Part shown: positions 21,965 through 38,435 of the stretch, piece after piece
Layout: each line of letters begins with the position of its first letter
Numbering within the stretch: the first letter of the stretch is position 1
Assembly: GCA_045837725.1 (NCBI GenBank)
Contig: JBEWZL010000137.1
Coordinates: 1-64,000 of the forward strand
Source: Vermamoeba vermiformis
Taxonomy: Eukaryota > Tubulinea > Echinamoebida
Length of the DNA stretch: 64,000 nucleotides
Reading direction: 5' to 3'
Made by a program: the position numbers and the translations under genes
The notes under the pieces: generated by a model
What the model was told of the DNA's origin: nothing
The model's database searches: none
The model's input: only the letters and a program-made list of their open reading frames with translations

Positions 21965-23446
21965 TTATTCGTTTAGTTTGGGATAACAGCGAATAACTTC
22001 ATCGATGGCACGAGGGTCTAGATTCAAGGCCAATAACGCGTGAGTGGACAGTGCTACTTTGTCGTGGTTCTCGCGCAATATCAGTGCCAGCATCAAGTGC
22101 GACAATGCCTCGCAACAGTAATACGCCTTTTCAAGCAAGAACAGTGGCCAGTACTCAGGATGACTGGCGTGCACTGACAACTTGCTCGGTCGATCTTTGC
22201 CATAGGCCAATCCCTGTTTGCCAACGAAGACTGGGCCCACGCTTGTGGAAAACTGATCGATTTCTTTTTCTAGCAACAAGAAAATCATTCTTCGCATGCA
22301 CCGCACGACTGCTGGTTTGGGATGCTTGGAACGCGCGTTGAAATTCCCCGGAGACCACTTGTCACATATCTCTTTGAGGTATCTCTCGGTGACTTGGGCT
22401 GACATGTTGACACGTGCGATGATACTTGCAGCAGTCTGATCGAGCTTCCAATTGATCTCCTCGCTCTTCAACTTGTACAGCACTCGTCGTTCACTGAGCA
22501 AGGCCTCGTTGTTTGAGTTTCTAAAGTAAAAATACGAGGACTCGCCACTCGGCAAATTGTCCAGCATGGGCAAAGGGAACTGGTCCTTGATAACATCGAA
22601 TGAACCTGTGATCTTCGTGTGTTGAAGCAGCTCTGGCTCTCCCCATCGCTCCCAATGTGCGCAGTAGAGTGTGATTCGCTCTTTGTCAATCCACAGCGCC
22701 AGATTGTAATAGTAACGCTCACCTATATGATCTTCCCTATTGTAGTATTAATAACACAGTTAACTTTACTGCTTCGTACCAATACAATGCAGGATTTTCA
22801 GTCAACATGAACTGTAAATCTTCGGGCAGAAGGAGATGTTTCCAAATATCCTCTTGAGGAACTAATTCTAACATAAGCATGGGTAGTCGTTGATGCACCA
22901 GCCAATACAATCTAATGGCGAGTTGTGTTTCAGCAGCAGTCAAGTGTTCAATAGTTTTAATTTGCTCTAGATCTTTGTAAATCGTTGTCTTGTTCTTAAT
23001 TATCGCTTTGATATATGACTTATAACATGGGGTTATATACTCCACAACTCGAGGGCACAGTTGACGCTCGCGATTTGTGCCCAAGAGTGTCGATAACATT
23101 TTTGCTCGTTCTATCTCGGCAAGCCACAAATAATTCATTGCCAAATCATGGACTGTATCGGTGGACATTATTTCTGTGGCGGACGTTAATAAATAAACAA
23201 TTTCATGAAAATTATGAATATTCAATCATTTTTAAATCAATATTTAAATGTCACCATCGAGGATAGATTCTACCTACCGCGATAATGTAAGCGCCATAAA
23301 TCACTTTTTTTGATTAATTGACGCCAGTAAGTGTTTGTAGCATCAAGCAGGCGTAAGTCAAACACATCAAATTTGTGTAATATCTCTACAATTAGCTCTT
23401 GTGGCAGCTCGCCAAATACTCCTTTGCCGTCGTTATTTGTTTGCAT
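21965..23446 (-). CDS. F-box protein
   Basis: Three exons (23446-23278, 23173-22780, 22736-21965) give 444 residues. Residues 10-50 form an F-box: FGELPQELIVEILHKFDVFD, then LLDATNTYWRQLIKKSDLW. F-box proteins bind Skp1 in SCF ubiquitin ligases and bring a substrate through the remaining part. That C-terminal part is mostly helical and leucine-rich, with a WERWGEPELL beta-like patch around residue 210. It has no WD40, LRR or Kelch repeats that I can see, so the substrate cannot be guessed. Its start lies 196 bp from the methyltransferase start on the other strand. Its 3' end faces that of the oxygenase, 66 bp away. Confidence 0.8.
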
Positions 23447-23642
23447 ATTATCGGATATTTTAACTCTTTTAAGTGAAAGCAATTGAAATCAAAAGCGTGC
23501 CGAGGCTGAAAAATGACAAGGAAAGATATGCCCCAGTTGTGGATGACAACCAAGTTTTGTTGAGGTTAACACTTAACTAAGCTGCCGGGTCGCGAACAGT
23601 CCAAATTTTTACGTGCCAAATCTTTATAATTAACCTTTCACC

Positions 23643-24746
23643 ATGAGCACAAGCACAGAACTCAAAGAAAAGATAAAAGATCATTACAATAAGATATCAT
23701 CTTATTACAAAGAACTTTGGGGAGATAATATCCACCATGGCTTTTGGATTAAAGGCGACGAATCCAAAGAAGTCGCGCAGGAACAATTGATGCAAGAATT
23801 AGCAAAAGTCGGTGGAGGTAAACTTATTTACTGCTAATAATAAAAGCACAAAGCTGATAATTTGAGTAAGTTTTCAAAGGAGCAAAGATTGTAGATGTAG
23901 GCTGCGGAGTCGGTGGAGGCTCGATGTACCTCACTAAAAATTACAATGCCTCTGTCACAGGTATGTGGTATTTGCGTAATTTAAGTCCTAATGTTGCAAA
24001 GGCATTTCAATTTCGAGTGAACAGATCAAGATGGCCACGGAAGCTGCGTCAAAAGCAGGATTAAGTTCAATTCAATTCAAAGAAATGGATGCCGAGGCTA
24101 TTAACTTACCAGAGAGTGATGGCAAGACCGACTTCATTTGGATCGTGGAGGGTATGTATGGGAAATTTCATCGATTGAATTGACACCGGTGCTGTGCAGC
24201 GATGAGCCACTTCCCGCACAAAAAACAATTCTTGATGCACGCCAATCGATTGTTGAAGAAGAATGGACGCATTATAATTGCCGATTGGGTACGTATTGTG
24301 GCACAGCACTTGATCTGTAACATGTCTGATTAACCGTCAACAGTTCAAGTGCGAGCATTTAACGCCCGAGCAAGAGACAGGTGACTTGAAGAGCATTGAA
24401 GAGGGCATGTTGCTGCCTGAACTCAACACCATGTTCGATTACATCTCCTTCTTGCACGAGCGAGGTTTCAAAGTCGAGTACGTGCGCGACATCAGCCAAC
24501 AAACTGCCAAGACGTGGGACATTTGTTTGGGTCTCATCACCAACCCTTGTAAGCGCTTGAATTGATTCTATAACGGCGTGAGTTAACTGCTAATCTTTCG
24601 CAGCGTTCTGGTCGTTGGCCTGGCAGCACGGCAGCGAGTTTGTGTCGTTTTTGAAGAGCTTCAAATCGATGCGCAATGCATTCGGCACGACATTTAGATA
24701 CGGCATTATCGTCGCTGAGAAGATTGTTGATGCGCAACAGGCGTAG
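23643..24746 (+). CDS. Small-molecule SAM-dependent methyltransferase, gamma-tocopherol-methyltransferase-like
   Basis: Six exons (23643-23817, 23880-23960, 24002-24151, 24200-24288, 24344-24548, 24604-24746) join to 280 residues. Motif I is IVDVGCGVGGGSMYL at about residue 62. Motif II/post-II is VEAMSHFPHKKQFL, and motif III is LLKKNGRIIIADW. Together with the N-terminal IKDHYNKISSYYKELWG, this order is typical of the tocopherol/sterol-C methyltransferase group. These add a methyl group from S-adenosylmethionine to a lipid-like ring or side chain. No signal or transit peptide is evident, so a cytosolic role is likely. The exact substrate is not determinable here. Its last codon lies 32 bp from the end of the convergent gene at 24779. 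Confidence 0.85.
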
Positions 24747-24778
24747 TCAGTCCGATGAGTAAACCTTGTAATGACACG

Positions 24779-26003
24779 TCATTTCCTTTCAACATGTAGT
24801 TTGGTCATCTCTTCCGCCAAATCATCGCCCAAGGGACTATTGATTGAGTGCTTCAGCACGGTCAACATCTGCGGTAAAGTTTCTTTGAGCTCAACGCTCG
24901 CCTGGCGCCACATCGGTCCCAGCACAGGATCTGCGTCTAATATGGCGGGCAAGTCTAATATCTCCGGCAATGCTCTTAAGGCACGCAATGCATTCGCTGC
25001 TTTGTCTTTGATAGAGTTTTGAGTGCGCAACTTCAAGTAGCCGTTGTCGAGGGTGTGCAGCACTTGCGCGAGAGATGAGAGCACGTTGTCGTCAATAGCC
25101 ACGTCCTGCTCGATGAGTTGCATCAATTGTTCGAAATCAGCCGCGCTCATCAAGCGTGACACGTGCTTCTTGAAGACTGACTTGGCCTCGGCAAGTGTGA
25201 AACATTCCTCGTTGATTTCTCGTTTCATGGCACTGACTTTCAACTTCTTGCCCTTGTCACTTTACCAGCGTTAGTACGGATGAAAATACGTTCGTACCAT
25301 ACTGCACGTACCGTATTTGCAGAGCTGTGTTTCTGAATCGGTTGATCTTCTTCTCTTCGCTCAGATCGAGTCCTGCTTCTTTGAAACGCTTGAGAATGCC
25401 GGTCACATCGTCAAGCCCAGCTCTTTGCAGTGCTAATCTGTATTCAGGCAGCCAGGTGCACGATCGAATCTTGGTCTGAAATACAATGCTCGAACTACCC
25501 ACTGGGACTGCGGCATTATATCGTGGCTTGCTGTTGTTGCTGCAATGCAAATAAGCGAACTCTCGACACGTATAGAACAACTGTGCAGCATATAAACCGG
25601 GCAGATCATCGTTGGCAATGTTGTATTGGAGCATTAGCTCTTGTGACTCGCGTGCCAAGTACTTGTCGAGCGTGGTGGTCTGATTTTTCGCTTTAATGTT
25701 GCCCTCGATGTGTCCTAATTCGCCATGAATAGAAGCATTTCGAGTGTCTCTGACTGCGATGCTTCGTTTGACTTGGATTCCGTCATGTTCAATGGCATTT
25801 GACGCCAATAATTTCTTAATCTGCGGCAGAAAGAAGTAAATTAACTGGCGTTAATAAAATAAATTAAACAATATTGGAAATAAATTTGAACCATAAATCG
25901 AGGATCGCGGGACTATGCGGATCGTGATCGGAAAACAGAACGCTGGTTTAAAACCTACCTCGTTATGCTCTAATAATGACTCTACAATAAATGCGTGGGC
26001 CAT
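24779..26003 (-). CDS. Unknown conserved-looking helical protein
   Basis: Three exons (26003-25959, 25820-25312, 25259-24779) join in frame to 344 residues. The start MAHAFIVESLLEHNE is a short first exon of 15 codons, followed by IKKLLASNAIEHDG. The middle carries TTLDKYLARESQELMLQYNI and a REFAYLHCSNN segment, and the C-terminal 150 residues are strongly helical with many Leu and Asp/Glu (SSLAQVLHTLDNGYL). I recognise no domain. Splice sites are clean and codon use matches the neighbours, so it is very likely a real gene. Its start faces the MCM2 3' end 110 bp away. Confidence 0.7.
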
Positions 26004-26113
26004 GGATGTGTTGTCATTACATGGCGATATATAATCAAATAAAATCCCGAAGCCGCGTCAAAAAAAATCAGGCACGTGCTTGTCCAAAAACTCTTATTTC
26101 ATATATTACACGG

Positions 26114-29662
<3,549 letters not shown>

Positions 29663-29797
29663 AGTGACCTAATTGAACGCAGCGGACAGAATAAAAAATT
29701 CAAATTCTGCAGGTGTTAAGCGCCCAAAAAGCGCGCGCTTTTACGAGCAACCGCGTTTTTTTAGTTTCAGTCATTTATTATTACAATCGCAAGGAAT

Positions 29798-31700
29798 TTA
29801 CAACTTTTCGGTTCGAATGAAGGTTAAATCAGCGCCACACTGCAACTGGGTTATTTTGCTAATTGCGTGATCGAATCTCATCAGCTGTGGTGAACTTGGG
29901 TTCTGCAAGTATCCCAAACCAAGGGCTCCGTGCTGACCAAAACCCCACGTATAGACGTGTCCCTTCTCTATTAGCTCGTTAGCAATCATACTCAAAAACA
30001 AATCCAATTATTAATAACTACCTGTTAGAACCGCACTGTGATCACAACCAGCAGCGATTTGAATAATCTTTTCGTGATCAAATTGTCGGTAGTATTTGTT
30101 CATGGAGACAGGTCGGTACTGATCCTCGGTAACTTCCGGCAGAGCGAGTTTAGCATCTTTGTGCGAGCCCCAGCTAGCAATGTTTGTTAGAAGTGATCCA
30201 AAGACTAGATAATACTTACATATACAGTTGATTGTCATCGGCCAAAGCGAGCGAGTGTGATTGCCCACATGCGATCTGCTTAATATTCGTCAGCGGCGCG
30301 AAGTTAATCTTCGACGGTGCGAACAACGTGTTGCTAAATGTATTGTCAGACACCGAAACTAAATAATGAAGAGCACTTACTGGTGACCCACACCACACTG
30401 GCCGTGTTTGTTGCTTCCCCAAGAATACACGTGTCCCTCACGTGTCAAAGCCAGCATGTGGCCCCAGCCAGCTCTCAGATTGGTCACATATTGACCGCGC
30501 AACGAAGCAACGTGCTCGAGTTGTTTGTAGTTATCGGCGTGATCACCAGTGCCGAGAGTGCCGTGCTGACCTTTGCCCCAGGTGTAGACCTCGCCCTTAT
30601 CTAAACGCCTCCGTTAGATCAATCAAAGTGGTCTTGACCATACCGTTGAGGAAACCAAACGAGTACTGAGCACACGCGGCGTTGGTGAAGTTAATCGAGT
30701 CTTGATAGAACACTGTTGGCGTGGTGTGACGAATCATTGCAGCTCCGTTCGAGTCGCGCAACAGTCCGAAAGAGTAAATATACTTCTTGCCTATCAATAT
30801 AGATCGGGGTAAGTATTAGGGTACAGATCGCTTGCGAGTAGATCCGCTCACCAGTTTTCTTGTCAGTGGCAAATACAAACGAGGACCAGGGACCGCACAC
30901 TGCCTTGGTAACCACCAAGTCGCGTTCAGGATTCAGTTTGTTGAGTGAAATCTCTGTGGGAACTGAGCGGTCTTCAAAGTCCCCGAGTCCAAGCTGGCAA
31001 CTTGTTGTTAGAACCAAGTATGCGTTGTCTGTTCAGACCTACCTGTCCTTCGTCATTTCTCCCCCATGCGAATAATTTGCCTTGATCTACAGAACTGTTG
31101 TTAATTGTTTACGTTCAATTTGGGCAATGAACTCACCATTGACTCCCATCGCGTGATTCAAACCAACGAAAATTGACGTTATTTTCATTTTAGATAATAC
31201 ATCGTGCTTAACGGGATGGGAATGGAGTTGCAAATAATCTCCGCTGCCCATCTGACCGTTGTCGCAGCTGCCTGTCACCCAAAACGTCGGCGGGTGTTGC
31301 GTAGTTGTAGAAGGGTTGTATGAATTGGATTTTGTCGTAGTAGTAGCTGTTTGTGTTTGGAGACAACGCGTACTAAGCCTATTTTTGGTGGATCGCGTCA
31401 AACCCCTTCGAGTCACGCGAGCGAGCAATCGAGATGCTAACTGGTAATTTATTGTTAATTAATGATAATAATAATTTTAATGCTATAAATATTCCTTTTG
31501 GGTAGGCTCGGATCAAGATCTGAGGCATTCATGAAAACTTTTTAAAAACAAGGATGGCAAATAGATTGTAATATTTATAAATAATAAGCAATCGCTCGTA
31601 TTCTTGCAATTAAAGTTAAGCTATGTAAATAACAGCAATGACTATGCTGCAGCGATCTCCAAATGAATGAGGAATAATATTATAGTTACTTGCTTACCAT
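29798..31700 (-). CDS. RCC1-repeat protein with a mitochondrial-type N-terminus
   Basis: Exon 1 is only the ATG (31700-31698), followed by a 257-nt intron (GTAAGC...ACCAG); exon 2 begins at 31440. The mature N-terminus is arginine-rich with no acidic residues (LASRLLARVTRRGLTRSTKN), which fits a mitochondrial targeting peptide. The body is a run of RCC1 repeats: TGSCDNGQMGSGD, GRNDEGQLGLGD-type and TWGKGQHGTLGTGDH-type units, each with a SFALT/SHSLAL strand, and a last one with VYTWGFGQHGALGLG. These fold into a seven-bladed propeller. Mitochondrial relatives include RCC1L/WBSCR16, a factor of the large mitoribosome and a candidate identity. Nuclear RCC1 itself is unlikely given the N-terminus. 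Confidence 0.8.
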
Positions 31701-31997
31701 TTTGATTTGTTTATTGTTGTGCTGATTGACGTAATTTAGGAATAAATTTGCCTGCCATTCACGAAAAAATCGGCGCCGCGAGACACGTGATTGTGGGGCG
31801 AAAACTACCGGAAATCTGTCGCGACTAAACAATTACTTTCCCCTCTTTAAGGAGCATGCACTGATACTAGTATTGATACACGGACCGTTTGTGTAGCTAA
31901 CCTACAATAACTTGCTGGAGCCGATCATGAATTAGTCCCGCATCGGGTCGTTTTGTAGTACATCAAGTTTAATACAAAATTCGCAAATAATTACAAT
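31701..31997. promoter_or_regulatory. Promoter region of the RCC1-repeat gene
   Basis: 297 bp between the ATG of the RCC1-repeat gene and the 3' end of the transporter gene. It contains GACACGTGATTG near 31784. No ORF supported. Confidence 0.4.
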
Positions 31998-34101
31998 TCA
32001 ATATACATCGTCGAGTTGCATGCTTTGACCTTGCGTGTTCATGTCGTCAAATATGCCGTCAACATTTAATCTTTGTTCGGGCTCGTAGTAACTGACGTCT
32101 TTCCACAACTTTGACAGCGCTAAATATAGACCAAACGCGACAGCAAATGAAATGAACCACGTGTAGTCGTACAACTTGGCGAGCCAGAATGGAACTAAGT
32201 CTTCTGAGAGCACACCTGTGACCACCAAAAATCCTGGCACAGTGGGAAGTACCGACACGACAACAGCCACCAATGAGCGCCAGTTCCAGCCTCGTGCAAA
32301 TCTATACAGCCCGTGTGAGTCGTACAAATCATCGATTTGCAAGTGCCCTTTGCGCAAAACAAAGTAATCGGCGATCATCACTGCACCGATGCCACCCATC
32401 AGCGAGGCCGAAGCAATGAGCCACTGAAAGATGAATGAGTTCGGCGAGGCCAGCAATCTCCACGGCAAGAAGAGCACACTAATCAGTCCTGATATCACGC
32501 CACCGATGCGGAATGTAATTCTTCGTGGCCAGATATTCGAGACATCGTTCGCGGCACTTACAAGATTTGCCGCAACATTCGTGGACAGCGTTGCCAGAAT
32601 GATGAATACACTGCCAAATGCGGTCAACCAACCATTATCAATTTCGGAAATAATATCCACCTAAAACAGCGTTGAGATTACGTTACTAATTACGACGCGA
32701 TTCAACTTACCGGGTTCCACAAAGGCTTTCCATACAAGATAATTGTGGCACTCGTGATGAATATTCCAAGTGCAGCCAAGAATAGCGATGTCGTTGGCAA
32801 GCCGAGCACTTGACCGACAATTTGATCTTTTTGGTGTTTGACGTAACGAGTGTAGTCCATTATGTTTAGCGACATAGTCACCCAACCGCTGATGACACCT
32901 GTCACACTCGTGAAAAACAATCTGACACGTTGTGGTGGTTCAATCTCAATGCCAAGCTGCTTTGATGCGTCTAAAACTTGACTGAAATCTCCAACTGACA
33001 CCCACGCCCAGACAAAGGCTCCAATCGGGACCAAAACTAGAAACGGGACCGACACGAGCTCTAAAATCTTAATTTTCTCTGTTCGAGTGTTATTAAGGTT
33101 TCTATAAAAGGACTATTAAATACAGTTAAGCTCATACCTGGACCGAAGAATACAATTGCCATGTTTGCAATCCAAAATATCCAAAAACAAAAGAACTCCG
33201 CAACGTTAATTCCCTGGAACTCACCCATTGAAGGGGCGCTCTTAATGACAGCTACGAGTGCGTTAGATAATGTTGTGCTACAAAGGCCTGAAGAACTTAC
33301 GTAAGAATATTGCAATGAAATTATAGATAGCTGCTCCGCCGATCCAAGTTTGGATGCCAAACCAACCGCAGCCTGTAAAGTCCATATTAGATCTGTGCTA
33401 TTAACGGCAATGATCACGACGTACCCACTAAGCCACGAACAATCGCAGCGATTTTGGCGCCATTAAAACCGAACATGGATCGCAAGAGAACTGGAAATGG
33501 AATGCCGTATTTGACGCCAGGGAATCCGTTCAATATCATGGGTACTAAGAGCACTAAATTTCCAATAAATACTGACACTGCAGCGGTGGAATTAGGTTAG
33601 AATTTAGCCGATCGGAAGTTCCGAGTACTTACAAAGGGCCTCCCACCATGTCAAGCCACCAGTAACCATTGCTGATCCAATCATATACGACGGTATATTA
33701 ATCTTACTCGATATTAGCAATTAAAGTAATATTAACGTTCTGAGTCATACCACCATTCCCATCCACAACGCCATAATGCTCCATTTACTCCAAGATTTTT
33801 CCTCGGGTGGCGTAGGTTGCATACCTAAGTTGCATATCATTATTATAATTATTTCAGAATTTTAAAGATTTTTTTAGTGAAGCAGAATCATAATCTTACT
33901 TTCTACTTCTGCCTGACTGTGCCATCCTGTCGAAAATGCCTCGAGAAAATTTCTGTCGAATGTATAATGGTGATCCTCAAGTGAGATATTATAACCATCG
34001 TTGTCTGGAACTGGATCGTTGTCATCCTGAATCTGGAGTTAATATGCGGCTAATAATACCACCAGTTTTATTACCAGACGAGCATCTACATAATCGCTCA
34101 T
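31998..34101 (-). CDS. NCS1-family nucleobase/allantoin-type transporter
   Basis: The start exon is 34101-34075 (MSDYVDARL), then 34032-33900, then a chain of short exons down to a last exon ending at 31998. All junctions I tested keep frame. The protein has about twelve hydrophobic segments, including SVPFLVLVPIGAFVWAW and VAVVVSVLPTVPGFLVVTGV. NCS1 signatures seen: SWSKWSIMALWMGMV at the start, GWVTMSLNIMDYTRYVKHQ near the middle, LSTNVAANLVSAANDVSNIW, and the VMIADYFVLRKG motif. NCS1 proteins carry uracil, allantoin, cytosine or purines with protons or sodium across the plasma membrane. Specificity cannot be read from the sequence. It lies directly downstream of, and on the same strand as, the TMEM135-like gene. 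Confidence 0.9.
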
Positions 34102-34232
34102 TAATTGTGTTATTGAGCACCACTGAAACTACTGAATGGAATTTTCACTCGGAACGTAAGTAAAGGTTATTTTTAGACCAAGCCGTTTTTTGCACCATTC
34201 AATTGATAATAATACGGAGAAATTTATTACAG

Positions 34233-36103
34233 TTATTTCCAAAGACTCTTAGCGTACCACGCGCTAGATTGGAATTCTTCACGCAGAGGTTTGTTGCTCG
34301 TCAAATACTCCTGCCACAGACCACCAGTAATTTTGTACAAAAACGACAGGTAAGAAGGACTATTGAGGTATTAATACTACATTGAGTAGGGCAGATATCG
34401 CTCTTACCGAATATTATGCGGCTCCCAAAGACCAGCATAGAACACCAGCGCAGTGAAGAACGAGTACAACAACTCAGCACCGTAGGGCAGTGGCTTGATC
34501 TTGCCGAGCATTGTCAGATGATTGAACACGGTTTGAATGGCCTGTATTGTTGATCAATATTGTTGGTCAATATGGGTCGGTGTCTAATGACGGTTGACTC
34601 GTACCTTTGCAAAAATGTACATTGAAATCTCGAGTGATGAACTCAAATACGACGAGAGGCCTGCAATAAATCCCGCGACTAGTGTATTGATTGCGTCATC
34701 TTTTCCTCGTGTTATTCTGGATAAGCGAGGATTAGCATGACTGCAAAAAAAATATTATTACTTACCTCAAAATGCACTTGACGCAACGAGACAGCGCAGA
34801 AAGAAGACCTAAGAACAAGCCAAAGCGCAACTATGTGACATTAATAACATTGCACAACACAATAGCTTCTTACTTGTTGTTTGCCAAAGCTCTTCATGAT
34901 GACATCTTTCAGTGTCTTCGCGTTCAAGGCACGAATGCGCAACAAATTGGAAGCAAGTGCCAGCAGTCCCTTAAACACGATTACAACGCTATTAAGAGCT
35001 TATTGATACTTACTTTGAGCCCATAGCCAAACAAAAATGACTGACTGAAGTTTGTGATCCAGTGCACTTCGCAGCGAGTACCGTGTGTTCTGTGCGGGCA
35101 CACATGGTCCTTCTGGGGCTCTGAGAACGCATAAGCACTATATAATCAGTGAGCACTCTTTACCTTCGCCCAACAACGCGAGGCTGTGACCGCTCAACTT
35201 GCGTTCCAATAGTTGTGGTTTGCCCTCTTCGCCGTTCAAGAACTTCACGATCGCTCCTACATTATTAAGACACTCGGGCTTGTGTTTTTGATAGTAGCTG
35301 AGCACTGCCCAAGACACTGCAAATAAAATGCCCATGCTGTGCTTGATAGGCTTGACGACACCTGCGATGGATCCGTTAGGTCATCGGTATATTTACGGTC
35401 ATTACAAGAATTACCTCTATCAACGAGCATCCTCCATATAGTTTCAATTCCAACGTTGAATACATACACTGCTAGCTCTTTTCTGCGTCCTGGGTGCTCA
35501 ACGAGGATCGAGATCAAAGCTGAGATGAAGAAACTGCCAAAAAAGTACAATCGGTATGCTCTTTGTGTCAAACCAACCAATGTGCATTGCATGGCTACGA
35601 ACAAGCCTCCATATATTGCTGTGGGTACTGGATTAGTTCATCGATCCAAAATGTGATTCCAATAGAACATTTTATTTATTAAAAGGGAATTGCATATACT
35701 TAAGTAATGAATGAAATGATAAATTTTGTTATTAGAAAAAATGGGTTCGCTGGATCTGAGGACGGAAGTTAATTTCCGTCCAAAAGATTAATTCGGTTAC
35801 AAGCTCATCAAATTAAATAAATATTATAATTAATTGATATTGTATAATATTAACTTGCGCAATGAACTTACATAAAAAGGAGCTGCTCCGAAGGATCGCG
35901 GGTAAAGTTTTCTTTATCAAGTGCTGAAAGCTCTTTCGTCCAATAATGTGTGTTACCAAATATAGAGGACTATAGAGTTTCAATGCCGCGAGAAATGGAT
36001 ATAAGAACGCCTTGCCAGTGAAGTGCAGATGCGAAGGAGTTTTAGCGTGCAGTACCTCATTGCAGGGCTTATAAAACCAATGCAGCTCCTTTGAGTGCGA
36101 CAT
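34233..36103 (-). CDS. TMEM135-like membrane protein
   Basis: Begins MSHSKELHWFYKPCNEVLH at 36103 and ends WYAKSLWK at 34233, spliced from about eight exons. Features known from TMEM135 appear in order: an N-terminal Cys/Trp-containing segment, a GSFFISALISILVEHPGRRK segment followed by ELAVYVFNVGIETIW, a RYSLRSALDHKLQSVIF loop with a VPAQNTR lead-in, and the C-terminal YGAELLYSFFTALVFYAG, EPHNIRPSYLSFLYKITGG block. TMEM135 is a multi-pass protein of peroxisomes, mitochondria and lipid droplets that influences organelle division and lipid handling. The N-terminal part is shorter than I would expect, so one early exon could be missing from my model. Confidence 0.75.
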
Positions 36104-36331
36104 CTCGTCCTCTGCTCACGATTGAAAGTTTTTTGTCCGAGGATCGAAAATCTTTTTTAGTAGATTTCAGCTTTGGTAACATCAGGGGACGAACCGGACT
36201 TGAAAAAAGGAATCACAAGTATATCAACCTGTGCCCATACTATTGTCCGCAGGCGTAGTCCGTAGGTCAAGTTGGAAGGCTCGTCCGAGTTAATTATGTA
36301 CATCGGGACTTTTAATTACAATACAAGACAC

Positions 36332-38202
36332 TTAGTCCCCAAAGTGCGAGTGTTTTGGTCGTTTGGCCTCAGAGCCGTGATTGTCATTTTGATGGGCCTG
36401 CGAACTGTCTGCTCGTTTGCGCTTGTTGTCGGTTGGAGTATTGACAGTATTTCCTTCTTCCGCAGCATCATGCCTCTGCGCACCATTTGCCGCATCTATA
36501 TTTACATTGGTGTTATTAATGTCGTTAATATTGCTTTCCTGATTGCCGTCTCCGTCCAAAGAGATTTCAATTTTGTTCTCGGTGCCACTTTGAGGATTTG
36601 CACTCGAGTTAGTATTATTTAAATTGATATTATTTAGCTGCATAATATTCATTTTGATCAAATTCAAATCAATTTTCTTGGCATTGAAGGCCTTTTTCTT
36701 TCGTTGATTTCGTTTTTTGTTCTCAAAATGACAATGTTCTGCTTGATGACCGTGGTTTTCACTCAAATAAGCTGGTTTGCCGTTAATGTATTGTCGTTTC
36801 ATGATGACTCGTTTGCGCTGTTCTGGATCTGGATTTGGTGAGCTCAATTTCCGATGCGCAGATATTTTGCGTGATATTTGCAATGACATGCGCGCTATTT
36901 GTGCATTCAGCTTTGGATCAGTTTCACTGAATCCCTTTCGCTTGGTGAGGTACGCACGGAGAATTGAAATTTCCGCAGTGCAGTCGTAACAATGATCAAT
37001 GCCTTCACCGCGAATGCTGTGTCGATAACGCCCCACGCGTGTGACAGTGTTGAAATGGAACATTTTCTCTTCGTACTCGGTGTTGTCGTATTCAATTTCA
37101 GGGGCGTTGAAATCAGCTATCAAGCGCGACTCTGTGGTCGTGACTGGACCCCACACGGGCAAGTAGATCTCGCCTGCGAGATACTTGGTTTTGCCTGCGC
37201 GCCACGACAGTCTGAACTTGAGCATGCTCTTGCGCGCACCCATCAACTTGTGCCACTGACTTTGATTCGCCATGTCTTTGGCCACTTGTTGCTCGGTCTC
37301 TTCTTCGGTCAGCACCGTCGGATCTGCGCTCCGAATGTCTGAAATGAACAAAATGTCTTTGTATAAAACACCGAACTCTTGTGCCAATTCATCCGTGAAC
37401 AGTGTGTTGGCACGCAATGCTATCTGCGGCAATCGTTCTTTGACCGTGAATGGCGCGGGATCCACGAGCACAAAGTTGACGTCGGGAAACATGTTCGACA
37501 AGTACTCAATGTGCGTGCCTGGTGCGGCCCCTGCATAGATCACAGTCGTGCCAGGCAGTGCGTGCAGAGTCAAGAACTCAATCTCGGACAACAACAGCTT
37601 GCGTTGTCCCCAATGAATCACTGTCTTCACCTCTTCGCGCCGTCGTCTGTACTTCATGCGCGGGGCATTGGTCTGCAACACGCGCGAGAAGCTGATGTCT
37701 GTGCGGCTGTGGTACTCGTTGTTGTGCTCGACTTGCTTGCAGTGTGGATTGCGCGTTAAATCTTCCCACGCAGCTAATCTCTCGCAGAGCATTGGTTGGT
37801 TAAACACATCCAGGACTAAATTTAGAAAAGACGTCAATTTATGAAAATTATCGTTGTCGCTATTTTATACAGTATACACGCTGTATCGTAAATATTAATG
37901 GTATTATAGATATCGCGCTCCTAAATTATTGATATTACTGAGGCCATTGTGCTTGGAAGAATTTGAACGATTCTAAATTATTTCTGTTTGAATTGTCTAA
38001 TTTTCAAAATATTTTACGTACCGTCATAATTAATTTCATCTATACTAGGTGCATTATTTGTATTTTCCTCTTTTTTCTCTTCCTCTCCAGCTTGATCCTC
38101 GCTATTTGTAATTAATTGAAACTCATCCGCATCTTCTTCCGCAGCGACATTCTCATCCTCATTGTACGATATTATAAGACTATCGTCTGGTGGTGACTCC
38201 AT
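36332..38202 (-). CDS. Poxvirus-VP39-type cap 2'-O-methyltransferase
   Basis: Two exons (38202-38022 and 37815-36332) join to 554 residues. After an acidic N-terminal 60 residues comes HWGQRKLLLSEIEFL, then the methyltransferase motif VIYAGAAPGTHIEYLS with NFVLVDPAPF, a KDILFISDIRS strand, and MLKFRLSW and YLAGEIYLPVWGP segments carrying the lysine residues of the family tetrad. This is the order of the vaccinia VP39 / poly(A) polymerase regulatory subunit family (PF01358), which methylates the first transcribed nucleotide of capped mRNA. The last 150 residues are a basic, Asn-rich tail. The gene looks whole and has a host-type intron. It is found mainly in large DNA viruses and scattered protists, so past transfer is plausible but unproven. 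Confidence 0.85.
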
Positions 38203-38435
38203 TGAATGCAATACCTAGGCATAATCGTGTTAGTCGTGTCATCTGGATCCGTTGTGGCATAACAAGAAAACCACAATGGCAAAGCATGAATATTATAACA
38301 AATTTACATCAATTGAGCGCATGACTTACGGTCATCAGTGCACTCTCGGGACACAAAAAGGAAAATTGTTGTTGCTGTTCATTTCAACTGTTCGGTGCAA
38401 TCACAACACCACACCACTCAACTACAATTATCAAC
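38203..38435. promoter_or_regulatory. Divergent promoter: cap methyltransferase / RtcB
   Basis: 233 bp separate the two divergent start codons (38202 minus, 38436 plus). No ORF. Both neighbours act on RNA ends, so shared control is reasonable to suspect. Confidence 0.6.
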